NCBI GenBank assembly: GCA_017399485.1
Contig: JAFQCA010000007.1
Coordinates: 102,391-166,390 of the forward strand
Direction of reading: 5' to 3'
DNA from: Alistipes sp.
Lineage (GTDB): Bacteria; Bacteroidota; Bacteroidia; Bacteroidales; Rikenellaceae
DNA length: 64,000 nt
Part shown: positions 44,277 through 52,970 of the stretch, in pieces
Layout of the letters: the number at the start of each line of letters is the position of its first letter
Position numbering within the stretch: the first letter of the stretch is position 1
Program-made: the position numbers and the translations under genes
Notes under the pieces: generated by a model
Told to the model about the DNA's origin: nothing
The model's database searches: none
The model's input: the letters and a program-made list of their open reading frames with translations, nothing else

Positions 44277-46676
44277 CTATTCAGATTTAAGCGATATTTT
44301 TTTTATCGCGTCAAATTCACACTCATCTATACACAAACCGCACATCGTACACTTCTCGATGTCGATATGATGTTGTTCGTAAGGCTTATAATCGATGGCC
44401 TCGACGGGACATACCTTTGAACATTTGGTACAACCGATACACTTGTCTGTTACAACATATTTCACCATATCCTTACAAGTTCCCGTACGGCATATACCTC
44501 TGACGTGCTCTTCATACTCCTCGCGGAAATATCTCAATGTCGCAAGTACGGGATTTGGGGCAGTACGTCCTAAGCCACATAGAGCCGAAGAGCGTACCGT
44601 GTGGGCCAACTCCTCCAGACGGTCAATATCCTCCATCGTGCCACGCCCCGTACACAACTTGTCCAAAATATCCAACATACGTCGTATTCCTACGCGACAG
44701 AATGTACATTTTCCGCACGACTCTTCGCTTGTAAAACGTAAAAAGTAACGCGCCACATCGACCATACAATCGCTTTCGCTCAACACGACCATTCCTCCCG
44801 AGCCCATAATGGCTCCCAAGCGAGTTAGTGCATCGAAATCAATTTCGGCATCACATAACTCTGCGGGAATACATCCACCCGAAGGGCCTCCTATCTGTAC
44901 GGCCTTGAGTTTTTCGCCACCCTCAATTCCTCCTCCGATATCCTCCACTATTTGGCGAATAGTAGTACCCATAGGGACCTCAATCAGGCCTCCGTGACGT
45001 ACCTTGCCCGCCAAAGCAAATACCTTTGTACCACGACTGTTGGGTGTGCCTACTTCTGTATATTGCTCGGCTCCGTAGTTTACAATATATGTTATTTGAC
45101 TCAATGTCTCGACGTTATTGATTAGCGTGGGTTTGCCGAACAGACCTCTCTCGGCAGGATAAGGTGGACGACGCGAAGGGAATCCTCTTCTGCCTTCGAT
45201 AGAGGCAATCAGTGCGGTCTCCTCGCCACACACAAATGCTCCTGCACCCTTGAATATCTCGATGTCAAACGAGAATCCACTCTGCAAAATATTATCTCCA
45301 AGTAAGCCTTGGCGACGACACATATCCAACGCTTTGGTTACACGAATCACAGCCTGCGGATATTCGGCTCTGATGTAGAATATTCCTTTGCTTGCTCCGA
45401 CTGTATAGGCCGCAATGAGCATACCCTCGATTACACGTAACGGATAAGACTCCAAAAGAATACGGTCCATAAAGGCTCCGGGGTCACCCTCGTCGCCATT
45501 ACATATTATATATTTCTCTTCGCTTTCGGCATCGGCAACCATTCTCCACTTTCGGCCAGTCAGGAAGCCTCCTCCTCCTTTACCACGCAAACCGCTCTGT
45601 AGAATGCTCTCGATGATTGCATCCCGATTACCATCGTGCAGAGCCTTTTTCAGGGCTTCAAATCCTCCATTCGCTCGATATTCATCAATGTCAAGCGGAG
45701 AAATGATACCATAGCCTTCGGTAGATATTCTCTTTTGAATGTTTAGGAAATTGTTAATCTCGCCTGTTCGCTCCTTCTCTGGCTTCCAGAGTATATTATC
45801 CCACGTCTCATCGGTGTGAAACATATCTACTTGATTCAAGAAGGCATTCTTGAGCCTGCGAAGCGGACTTGCCGATGGGAAATGATGCAACAAAATCTCC
45901 TTAACCTCTTTGGGGCGGATGTTGGGATAACGCGTAATAGTTCCGTTCTTATCCACTACATCAATCATCGGTATCTGATTGCAGGCACCAACGCACGAAA
46001 TGGGCTTAATCTTTATGGCAACGCCCAACTCCTCTTGTGCCTTTAGCAATGCTTTGTAGACTTCGGCATTACCGCTCACCTGACAGCAATTCTCCATACC
46101 CAATCGCACCTCTCCGACATACTCTTCGCCGCGAGCATTGTGTTGCTCGTCGTTCTTGGGTTTTGTCTTTATATATTCGTCGTGTTGTTGCAATACTTCG
46201 CGCACCTTGCCTGGTTGTACATAACTGTAAATCTTGTCGTCAATCTGTACAACGGGAGCAAGTGCACAACAACCCAAGCAGGCAATCTTCTCTAAAGAAT
46301 ATTTGCCGTCGGGCGTTGTTATGCTATCCTCATTGAGTTGTAGTTCGCGCTTGAAGGCCTCATATACCAGATTTGCACCCTTGACGTGGCACGCCGTACC
46401 GATGCACACCTTAATGATATGCTTACCGTAGGGCACCATCTTGAATTGGGCGTAGAATGTTGCTACACTCAATAAATGTGCACGATTGATTTCGGTCTTT
46501 TCGTAGACTCTGTTCAAAGCATCGGAAGGTAGATAACTAAACTCCTCCTGTAATGCTTGCAATAAAGGTATAGTCATCTGCCGAGTCGAGCCTATACGTT
46601 CAATAATGGCATCAACGCGTTGAATCAATCTCTGTCTATCTAATTCGTGGTTTGAATTACAATTTTCGCACCCCAT
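44277..46676 (-). CDS. NuoE-NuoF fusion, NADH-oxidising flavoprotein with C-terminal ferredoxin
   Basis: 799 residues, longer than NuoF (about 430) or HydB (about 600). Order: NuoE-like 2Fe-2S domain (about 10-165; 'CIGTACHVKGA', 'CLGCCALAP'); a second thioredoxin-like 2Fe-2S-type domain (about 190-270; 'CVGACNQIPM'); NuoF flavoprotein with 'GRGGGGFLTGRKW', 'NGDEGDPGAFMDR', 'GAGAFVCGEETAL' and 'SCGKCTFCRVG'; and two 4Fe-4S sites ('CIGCTKCSKVCP', 'CTMCGLCIDEC'). It should oxidise NAD(P)H with FMN and pass electrons to the NuoG-like subunit. In HydABC and Hnd systems NuoE and NuoF are usually separate chains; here they are one. Confidence 0.88.
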   Translation of the reverse strand: MGCENCNSNHELDRQRLIQRVDAIIERIGSTRQMTIPLLQALQEEFSYLPSDALNRVYEKTEINRAHLLSVATFYAQFKMVPYGKHIIKVCIGTACHVKGANLVYEAFKRELQLNEDSITTPDGKYSLEKIACLGCCALAPVVQIDDKIYSYVQPGKVREVLQQHDEYIKTKPKNDEQHNARGEEYVGEVRLGMENCCQVSGNAEVYKALLKAQEELGVAIKIKPISCVGACNQIPMIDVVDKNGTITRYPNIRPKEVKEILLHHFPSASPLRRLKNAFLNQVDMFHTDETWDNILWKPEKERTGEINNFLNIQKRISTEGYGIISPLDIDEYRANGGFEALKKALHDGNRDAIIESILQSGLRGKGGGGFLTGRKWRMVADAESEEKYIICNGDEGDPGAFMDRILLESYPLRVIEGMLIAAYTVGASKGIFYIRAEYPQAVIRVTKALDMCRRQGLLGDNILQSGFSFDIEIFKGAGAFVCGEETALIASIEGRRGFPSRRPPYPAERGLFGKPTLINNVETLSQITYIVNYGAEQYTEVGTPNSRGTKVFALAGKVRHGGLIEVPMGTTIRQIVEDIGGGIEGGEKLKAVQIGGPSGGCIPAELCDAEIDFDALTRLGAIMGSGGMVVLSESDCMVDVARYFLRFTSEESCGKCTFCRVGIRRMLDILDKLCTGRGTMEDIDRLEELAHTVRSSALCGLGRTAPNPVLATLRYFREEYEEHVRGICRTGTCKDMVKYVVTDKCIGCTKCSKVCPVEAIDYKPYEQHHIDIEKCTMCGLCIDECEFDAIKKISLKSE

Positions 46677-46694
46677 ATCTTCTTCTGTTTTATT

Positions 46695-48653
46695 CTATTT
46701 ATCGGCTACGCAATAAAGGCTCTGCTCTGTGCGTATAACAATCATTCCATCGAGGAATGCAGGTGTAGCGTAGGTGGCCTCGCCTGTTGCAAATGAATTA
46801 ATCTGTGTTACAGCATCGTCGGTTGAGAAGATAAATACCTGCCCATCTTTAGAGATAAGATAAATCTTACCCTCGACAACCATAGGTGACGAGTATAACT
46901 CCACGTTCAACTCCTTCTCGGCTATCATCTCGCCGGTCTTTGCATTATAAACAGCCAGAACACCGTAACTTGTGGCGATATATATCTTGCCATTGGCAAC
47001 CACAGGACTTGATACTTCAGGCAGATAGTCAGCAGCCTCCCATACAACCGAGCCATCTTTGCCGTTTATAGCCATCAACTTAGCATACTCGTTGGCGGCA
47101 TATATTATTCCGTCGGCACTGCACGGGCTTGGACATACCTCGCCGGCCATACCCTCCACACTCCATAATACTTCTCCATTTGAGGGATTGTAAGCCGTAA
47201 CATTTGGGTTACCCATCAATATAAGTTGGGCATTTCCGTCTACCGTAGCGATTATGGGCGAACTCCAACTAACCTTCCCATCTCGCTCCTTCTGCCAGCG
47301 TACATTACCTGTTGCGATATCCAATGCTACAACCTTGCGCATATTGTTATTGTCGAATTGTACGAACACTGAACTTCCCCACACTACAAGTGACGACACA
47401 AAACCATATTGGTTTTCAGGAACGCCCAAATTTTTGGCCCAAATGCGCTTGCCGTCAAAATCCGAACATATAATATCGCCTGTGGCAAATATTGCGCATA
47501 CGTGTTTGCCATCTGTTGCCGCCGTTGCCGATGCATATCCTGTGTTGCCCGCTACCTGTGGAGGTGTTGCGGGAGAGCCTGCAATGTTGTCGGCCTTCAG
47601 CGACCATAATTGCTTGCCCGAAGCGAGGTCGTGACAATATATCTCACGAGAAGAGGCATCTCCGCCTGTGAAGAATATGCGGTTATTATGTACGATTGGA
47701 GATGAGAAACCCTGCTTTGATGACAAAGCCTCTTTCCACTTGATTGAGCCTCCCGATGCCAAATCCCACTTCGACGGAATGCTCTTGGCAGAAGAGTGTC
47801 CGTTAGAGTTACGTCCTCTAAACATTTGGTGATTAACTCTTTGTTGTGTGGCAGAGGGTGCCGTAGCAGACGCAGAGGCATCATTAGGCGTTGCAGGTGA
47901 TGCCTCTGCGGGTTTTGCAGGTTCGGTGGTCGGCACATTGTCGGCACTGTTTGTTGTTGCCTCTGTTGATGTTGTGGTAGACTCAGGTGCGGTTTCCTCA
48001 CTCTGTCCAACAACCTTTTGTGGCTCAATAGGTGTTTCTGTGGCAGATGCAGTATCCTCATTTGGAGTCTCGGAAGGCGTTACGACTGTCAATGTCTCAG
48101 ATTCTGAGGGTTGCCCTGATGATACCTCTGAGGTCGTGGCTTCTGCCTGCTCGGCCAATGCCACCTCGTCGGCTACGGCATCTGCATCCGTAGAGCCGGA
48201 ATCTTTACGATTAGCATCAATGATTATAAATAACGCTATTGCAGCCAATGCACCTGTCAGGATACGGATATATTTTCGTGAACGGCTCTGTATAAGCCAC
48301 TCGTCGAAGACGTCAATCTGCTTGGGTGCAATATGCTTTACATCGGCATAGTAGCCTCTTATGCAAACGATGAATACTATCGACATTGCAATCAACAGAT
48401 AGACTCCCATCTTTTGATGCTCCTCCTGAACGAAATAGGCCTTGCGTGCCAATAAATCCAATTGGCGAATCTGCTCCTGCAAAGTTGTATTATCACCGTA
48501 GGTCTCGTTAAGGCTCTTAAGCGTCTCCATCACCTCAGTCTGCAGTGGCGATATGTTACGCACCTGAAAATAGTTAGTCGTAAGCATAATCGTAACGGTG
48601 AGCATAAAAATGCCCGTTACGATAGCAATAGTTCTGTAAATATCTTTTTTCAT
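46695..48653 (-). CDS. Membrane-anchored PQQ-like beta-propeller with low-complexity linker (propeller 4)
   Basis: 652 residues. Three hydrophobic segments (about 10-28, 83-100, 131-146) precede a Thr/Ser/Glu/Ala/Pro-rich linker (about 151-275), then a PQQ-like propeller opening 'HQMFRGRNSNGHSSAKS' and containing 'SKQGFSSPIV', 'DGKRIWAKNLG' and 'INGKDGSVVWEAAD'. The linker would let the propeller reach away from the membrane. It lies between the NADH module and the NapH-like protein, so it may dock on the electron-transfer complex. Confidence 0.82.
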   Translation of the reverse strand: MKKDIYRTIAIVTGIFMLTVTIMLTTNYFQVRNISPLQTEVMETLKSLNETYGDNTTLQEQIRQLDLLARKAYFVQEEHQKMGVYLLIAMSIVFIVCIRGYYADVKHIAPKQIDVFDEWLIQSRSRKYIRILTGALAAIALFIIIDANRKDSGSTDADAVADEVALAEQAEATTSEVSSGQPSESETLTVVTPSETPNEDTASATETPIEPQKVVGQSEETAPESTTTSTEATTNSADNVPTTEPAKPAEASPATPNDASASATAPSATQQRVNHQMFRGRNSNGHSSAKSIPSKWDLASGGSIKWKEALSSKQGFSSPIVHNNRIFFTGGDASSREIYCHDLASGKQLWSLKADNIAGSPATPPQVAGNTGYASATAATDGKHVCAIFATGDIICSDFDGKRIWAKNLGVPENQYGFVSSLVVWGSSVFVQFDNNNMRKVVALDIATGNVRWQKERDGKVSWSSPIIATVDGNAQLILMGNPNVTAYNPSNGEVLWSVEGMAGEVCPSPCSADGIIYAANEYAKLMAINGKDGSVVWEAADYLPEVSSPVVANGKIYIATSYGVLAVYNAKTGEMIAEKELNVELYSSPMVVEGKIYLISKDGQVFIFSTDDAVTQINSFATGEATYATPAFLDGMIVIRTEQSLYCVADK

Positions 48654-48673
48654 ATATTCAGTATTTTCTTCTC

Positions 48674-49939
48674 TTAATTTTTGCTATCTCCAACTTTGTT
48701 TTGCGGACAATAACTGAAACATTGTCCGCAAGCAACACACGCCGCTTGGTCAATTTCATAAGTCTCGCGGCGTCGCTTAACCGAGAAACGAATTAATGCT
48801 ATCGCCAATACCAGACCCATCATCGCGCCTATCCACGTAGAATATAAGCGATAATCGGCTTGTGCCTTTTCTGCTGAAGCCTGCAACTCTTCCATTGTGC
48901 GACCTCTCATATAAAATGCCTCAACCTCCAATGGTATGATTTCGGGATTCTCCTCAGCCTCGTATGCCGTAACCAAGTCGTAGAGTCTTACCTCTTTATG
49001 TGCACGACTCATTACGTCTGACGACATACGCATCAACATTGCACCCGCCACAATCAATAATGGCATAAGCAAAGCGTAGCCCAAAATTCTCTTTACACCC
49101 TCCTTGCGCTCCTCTTGTGGAGTATTGGCATAAGGGGGCTGTATAGCATCTACGGGGCAAGAACTATAACACAAATCACAGTTGATACATTTCTTGTCGG
49201 TAATTTTGATTCGTTTTACGGCAACCGATGAGAATAGACTCAATAATGCTCCATAGGGGCATAGGAAACGACAGAATGGTCGCCCCGTAAATACCGAAAT
49301 TATCAATAACAATATACCAAATGCCAGCAATTCGATGTCGCCACCTAACCTGAAAATTCCAATAAATGGGTCGAATTGGCAGACAATAAAGCGGCTACGT
49401 GTAGCGGCATAGAGAATTGTCAATGCCAGATATAGCCACGGCAAAAGCCCCAGCACCATAGTGATAGGCTTGCTTATGCGGCCATTTTTTACATTCACCA
49501 ACTCTTGCAAGGCTCCCATTGGGCAAACTCCCGCGCAGAATACTCGGCCAAATAAGAAGGCAAATATTATAGGCAACAGAAAGAAACACAATACCACCCA
49601 AGGCAGATGATAAGTTTCATCTACCATAGCCAATACAATATTCTGTATCGAGCCTACGCTGCATACACAACCTTCGCGGAAGAATCCGAAATATAGAACT
49701 GATATGAGGCTAATCCATATCATCGGTTTGCGGCGTCGAGTGATAGCCCACGCTGCCGAAATGAGCAGAGCCAGCAATAATACGACGTCAAGCACATCCC
49801 ACATTAACTCATTGGGTACGGCATATTGCAAATCGGGATATTCATATCCCGACTCAAAATCAGGCTTTGGGAAACGATTCTGGGCCTTTGCGCCGATTGC
49901 TGCCGTCGCCGTCAATATCGTAGCGAAAAATCTCTTCAT
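48674..49939 (-). CDS. NapH-like membrane polyferredoxin
   Basis: 421 residues from the ATG at 49939; an in-frame ATG at 49972 would overlap the upstream gene, and the later start gives a signal-like N-terminus ('FFATILTATAAIGAKAQ'). Several membrane helices with 'FFREGCVCSVGS', 'CAGVCPMGALQELV' and 'CRFLCPYGALLSL' (NapH/NosR/CcoG-type Cys motifs), then 'CINCDLCYSSCP' and a C-terminal 'CVACGQCFSYCP'. Such proteins exchange electrons between the quinone pool or cytoplasm and periplasmic ferredoxins. It pairs with the NapG-like gene four bases upstream. Confidence 0.82.
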   Translation of the reverse strand: MKRFFATILTATAAIGAKAQNRFPKPDFESGYEYPDLQYAVPNELMWDVLDVVLLLALLISAAWAITRRRKPMIWISLISVLYFGFFREGCVCSVGSIQNIVLAMVDETYHLPWVVLCFFLLPIIFAFLFGRVFCAGVCPMGALQELVNVKNGRISKPITMVLGLLPWLYLALTILYAATRSRFIVCQFDPFIGIFRLGGDIELLAFGILLLIISVFTGRPFCRFLCPYGALLSLFSSVAVKRIKITDKKCINCDLCYSSCPVDAIQPPYANTPQEERKEGVKRILGYALLMPLLIVAGAMLMRMSSDVMSRAHKEVRLYDLVTAYEAEENPEIIPLEVEAFYMRGRTMEELQASAEKAQADYRLYSTWIGAMMGLVLAIALIRFSVKRRRETYEIDQAACVACGQCFSYCPQNKVGDSKN

Positions 49940-49943
49940 CTCT

Positions 49944-50519
49944 TTACTCTTTAAGTTTGTATGCCGTAGCATAGTCTACGCGACTTATGGCGTCTGATAC
50001 ACATACCTGTGCAATTTGACACTCGTTACAATTAACACATATATCCTGCTTGATTTGCAGGTAGAGCGAACCATTTCCAAATGATGTACAACCCTTCACG
50101 CACTTGCCGCAACCCGTACATAAATCTTCGTTGATGGTGTATTCAAAATATGGGTCTTCGATAAATTTTCGTTCGATGGCACCTGTCGGACACATCATAT
50201 TTTCAGCCGCAGTATTGAGTTCTTTAACATTGGAACGGTAATAACCACCGCACAAATCGCAGTAGCCACACACCCTATTGGCGTGAATACACTTAACCGC
50301 CGATACGGGCAATACACAATCTGTTTCGCATCGTCCGCATTGTGTGCATCGTGCAGGGTCAATCTGCCAGAATACATCCGATTCCTTTACCTTTGTTTTG
50401 GTCGCAAGTTTCGCTCCTGCCGCCAATACAGTGCCGCCTGCTATCACGCTTCCGCACATCTGCAGAAACTCTTTACGGCGTATCGGGTTATTTATGTTTT
50501 TATTCTTTTTCTCTTCCAT
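49944..50519 (-). CDS. Tat-exported NapG-like ferredoxin
   Basis: 191 residues. Twin-arginine signal 'IRRKEFLQMCG' with a following hydrophobic stretch, then four Cys clusters ('CTQCGRCETDC', 'CGYCDLCGG' plus 'CPTGAI', 'CTGCGKCVKGC', 'CVNCNECQIAQVC'), consistent with a NapG/MauM periplasmic ferredoxin of up to four 4Fe-4S centres. The downstream NapH-like protein is its expected membrane partner. No nap or mau catalytic subunit is present. Confidence 0.85.
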   Translation of the reverse strand: MEEKKNKNINNPIRRKEFLQMCGSVIAGGTVLAAGAKLATKTKVKESDVFWQIDPARCTQCGRCETDCVLPVSAVKCIHANRVCGYCDLCGGYYRSNVKELNTAAENMMCPTGAIERKFIEDPYFEYTINEDLCTGCGKCVKGCTSFGNGSLYLQIKQDICVNCNECQIAQVCVSDAISRVDYATAYKLKE

Positions 50520-50533
50520 ATCTTACGACTATG

Positions 50534-51562
50534 TTAAATATTGGTGTTTCTACGCAACGGACAATCCTCCTTGCAATCTGCACAAGCGGTGTTGGCTGCA
50601 AATTGTTCATCATAAATGAATGTCGAGATTGTATTTCCGTGAACTACATATAATTCACGTCCGTTGATTCTCACCTCGCGGGCTGTTGTTCCGTAGCCGA
50701 GAGCATCTTTGTCGAGCAGCGTTGCGTGGAATTTGCCATCACGACCATAACAACATATTCGAGGGATACCCTTCTCCGATGTTATTATATCTCCCGACGC
50801 CGTTGTGGTTAGATGTACAGGATTGCAACAACCGCCAAACTCTCCTTGTCCTACACCGCTCTCTCCAAACGATGAGAGAAACTCTCCATCGGTGTTGTAA
50901 CACTCTACTTTGTGTCGTCCGGGATTTGAACAATAAACCTTGCCGTCGAAGTTGGTAATACCAAACGAATAACTCGGCACAATAAACTCGTCAGGACTAT
51001 TGATGAATCGTTTGAAACCACCATCCAATGTATATTGGCAGATGTTTTTGTTGTGAGCATCGGTGACGAATACTCCTCCTTCGAAAACCGTCATTGAGCA
51101 ATAGTCAGACTCGTCACTACAAGCCTCCCACTCTCTTGCGGGTGCTCCTTGCAGAGACCTTACCTCAATTTTTGTGGGATATAGTATGTATATTTCACCA
51201 TTATATACCGCTATATCGCGCACGATACGCCCTATGCTCAATTTACTCTGTTGCTTACCACTCATATCGTAGATGTAAAGACTCTCGTTTGTAGCGGCAA
51301 ATATCTGTTCGCCCGCAACATCAAAGGCGCAAATTGCCCCTTGAGCGTTAAATGCACCGACTTTGCGATATGGTGAGGGCAATGCCTTTACTTTAGCCAC
51401 ACCCTGCGGCTGCTCATTGTAGAACAATTTTTCGGGCTTTGCTATCATCTTGTAGATATTATTGCCGGCCACGCCCAATATGGCTAATCCTGCTATAGAA
51501 GAGCCTCCGATGCGAAAAAACTTCTCTCGCGACATCTTTTTTTCATTCTCTCTCTCTGCCAT
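50534..51562 (-). CDS. Membrane-anchored NHL-type beta-propeller with C-terminal Cys motif (propeller 5)
   Basis: 342 residues. A charged N-terminus and hydrophobic stretch ('GSSIAGLAILGVAGNNI') suggest an uncleaved anchor or signal; the twin-Arg motif is not complete. NHL-like blades include 'VECYNTDGEFLSSFGESG' and 'RICCYGRDGKFHATL'. The C-terminus ends 'ACADCKEDCPLRR', which could bind an Fe-S cluster or a metal, unusual for an NHL protein. It lies between the NapG-like ferredoxin and propeller 6, two bases from the latter. Confidence 0.72.
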   Translation of the reverse strand: MAERENEKKMSREKFFRIGGSSIAGLAILGVAGNNIYKMIAKPEKLFYNEQPQGVAKVKALPSPYRKVGAFNAQGAICAFDVAGEQIFAATNESLYIYDMSGKQQSKLSIGRIVRDIAVYNGEIYILYPTKIEVRSLQGAPAREWEACSDESDYCSMTVFEGGVFVTDAHNKNICQYTLDGGFKRFINSPDEFIVPSYSFGITNFDGKVYCSNPGRHKVECYNTDGEFLSSFGESGVGQGEFGGCCNPVHLTTTASGDIITSEKGIPRICCYGRDGKFHATLLDKDALGYGTTAREVRINGRELYVVHGNTISTFIYDEQFAANTACADCKEDCPLRRNTNI

Positions 51563-51563
51563 A

Positions 51564-52970
51564 TTATTTTATTTTTATACATTTTACAGTGTGTGCATCG
51601 CGCAAAATCAGTCTGCCATCGGCATAAGCCATCGGGCCCCAAGCGTCGGCTCCCTCCATTATGCGTTGTTTGCGAAGAAGTTTAGGTTGTGTGCCCTGCA
51701 TATCATAAACATACAATTCGCCATCATCCTTAAATATAAACAGATTATTGTCAATAAAGATATAAGGGCCTAAACCAAAACGCTCGTCTGCTGCGGAACT
51801 CCACACAGGTGTATGCAAGTTTGATGGCGTATAAGATGCCAATCTGCCACGTATGCTACCACCATCCTTAGGCGCTATGGTGTAAATCAAACCTTTGTAG
51901 AGGATAGGTGTCTGCTGTTCGCACGATAGACCTTTGTCGGCTTTGTATTGCTCAACGACATTGGCAGTTGCGCCGTTTACTTCAATCAATGCTCCACCTG
52001 AACCATAGCCGGCAACCATCAAAATCCTATTCTCGGCTATCTTTACGGGTGATGGCGCGATAACCGAAGGCTGCCACTTCTCGGTATGCCATAACAATTT
52101 ACCCTGCTGGCCTTTTGTCGCTGCTACACCACAAACACCTCCTACTCCTGCATAGACATAAGTCTTTGTGCCATTTAAGGTCATCGGGATAATTGACGAG
52201 TGCGACATTTTGTATTTAATATCGTTAGGAGTCTGCCAAACAACCTCTCCCGTCTGGCAATCGAGGCCTATCATCAATACACTCTCACCAGCGGGGGCCA
52301 AAACAACAATCCCCTCATCAACACAAGGACATTGCCCTGTGTACCAGAATGGAATCTCCGAGCCGAACTCCTTCTGCATATCTAACGACCACTTCATCTC
52401 TCCGCTTATGGGGTCGCAACACATAACGTGACCTTGTGGCCCTACTGTAATAATATATCCCTCGCCAACGACGGGTATGGTTCGCGAAAAGCCGTGGTTG
52501 CGTTTCATAGGTACGCGATACCATCGGCGCCAAATCTCTTTGCCCGTTTCTAAAGAGAAGCAGCGTAGAGCATCGGAGTTGAGCGATTCGTCGTAATCCA
52601 ATACATAGACTCGGCCATTGTATATGGCGGCAGCAGCGTGACCTTCACCCGTAGTGAAACTCCACTGCTCGGGAAACTCATCGGTCAAAATTGGGCTGCC
52701 ATCGCTTACGATATTGGTATAATCTGCGCCACGAAATCCGCTCCATACACCTTTGAGGTCGGAGGCGAAAGCCTCATCGTATAACATAAAATACTCTCCT
52801 ATCACCACATCGTCGGTCTTACGCGCTAACCCCTCAGGGCGATTGTCTGCTCCGGGATTCTGTAATGCCAACTCTTTGCTTGAGGGTGAATACAAATGCC
52901 ACGCAACAATCAAAATTACGTATAGAATAGCAGTCGCTACGGCTATGTATGTCAATCTTCTTGCTTTCAC
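51564..52970 (-). CDS. Membrane-anchored PQQ-like beta-propeller (propeller 6)
   Basis: 468 residues. One N-terminal helix ('IAVATAILYVILIVAWHLY') anchors a propeller that opens 'VWSGFRGADYTNI' and contains 'FSLETGKEIWRRWYRVP', 'CDPISGEMKWSLDMQKEF' and 'CQTGEVVWQTPND'. The region around 'PFWYTGQCPCVDEG' corresponds to 'LPIWAISQCPLIYG' in the divergent propeller 7 at 61225, so these two are closer to each other than to propellers 1 and 2. The start overlaps the cyclase stop by four bases (ATGA), a sign of translational coupling to the terpenoid genes. Confidence 0.82.
   Translation of the reverse strand: MKARRLTYIAVATAILYVILIVAWHLYSPSSKELALQNPGADNRPEGLARKTDDVVIGEYFMLYDEAFASDLKGVWSGFRGADYTNIVSDGSPILTDEFPEQWSFTTGEGHAAAAIYNGRVYVLDYDESLNSDALRCFSLETGKEIWRRWYRVPMKRNHGFSRTIPVVGEGYIITVGPQGHVMCCDPISGEMKWSLDMQKEFGSEIPFWYTGQCPCVDEGIVVLAPAGESVLMIGLDCQTGEVVWQTPNDIKYKMSHSSIIPMTLNGTKTYVYAGVGGVCGVAATKGQQGKLLWHTEKWQPSVIAPSPVKIAENRILMVAGYGSGGALIEVNGATANVVEQYKADKGLSCEQQTPILYKGLIYTIAPKDGGSIRGRLASYTPSNLHTPVWSSAADERFGLGPYIFIDNNLFIFKDDGELYVYDMQGTQPKLLRKQRIMEGADAWGPMAYADGRLILRDAHTVKCIKIK

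Noticed and set aside
43306..46676. Electron-bifurcating [FeFe] hydrogenase (HydABC/Hnd)
   Set aside because: The NuoEF-like and NuoG-like parts fit, but the H-cluster domain with its Cys motifs is absent from both proteins and from the rest of the window.
38299..50519. Nitrous oxide reductase (nos) type cluster
   Set aside because: Polyferredoxin plus ABC transporter plus propeller is reminiscent of nos loci, but NosZ, NosD and NosL are missing and the propellers lack the copper ligands of NosZ.
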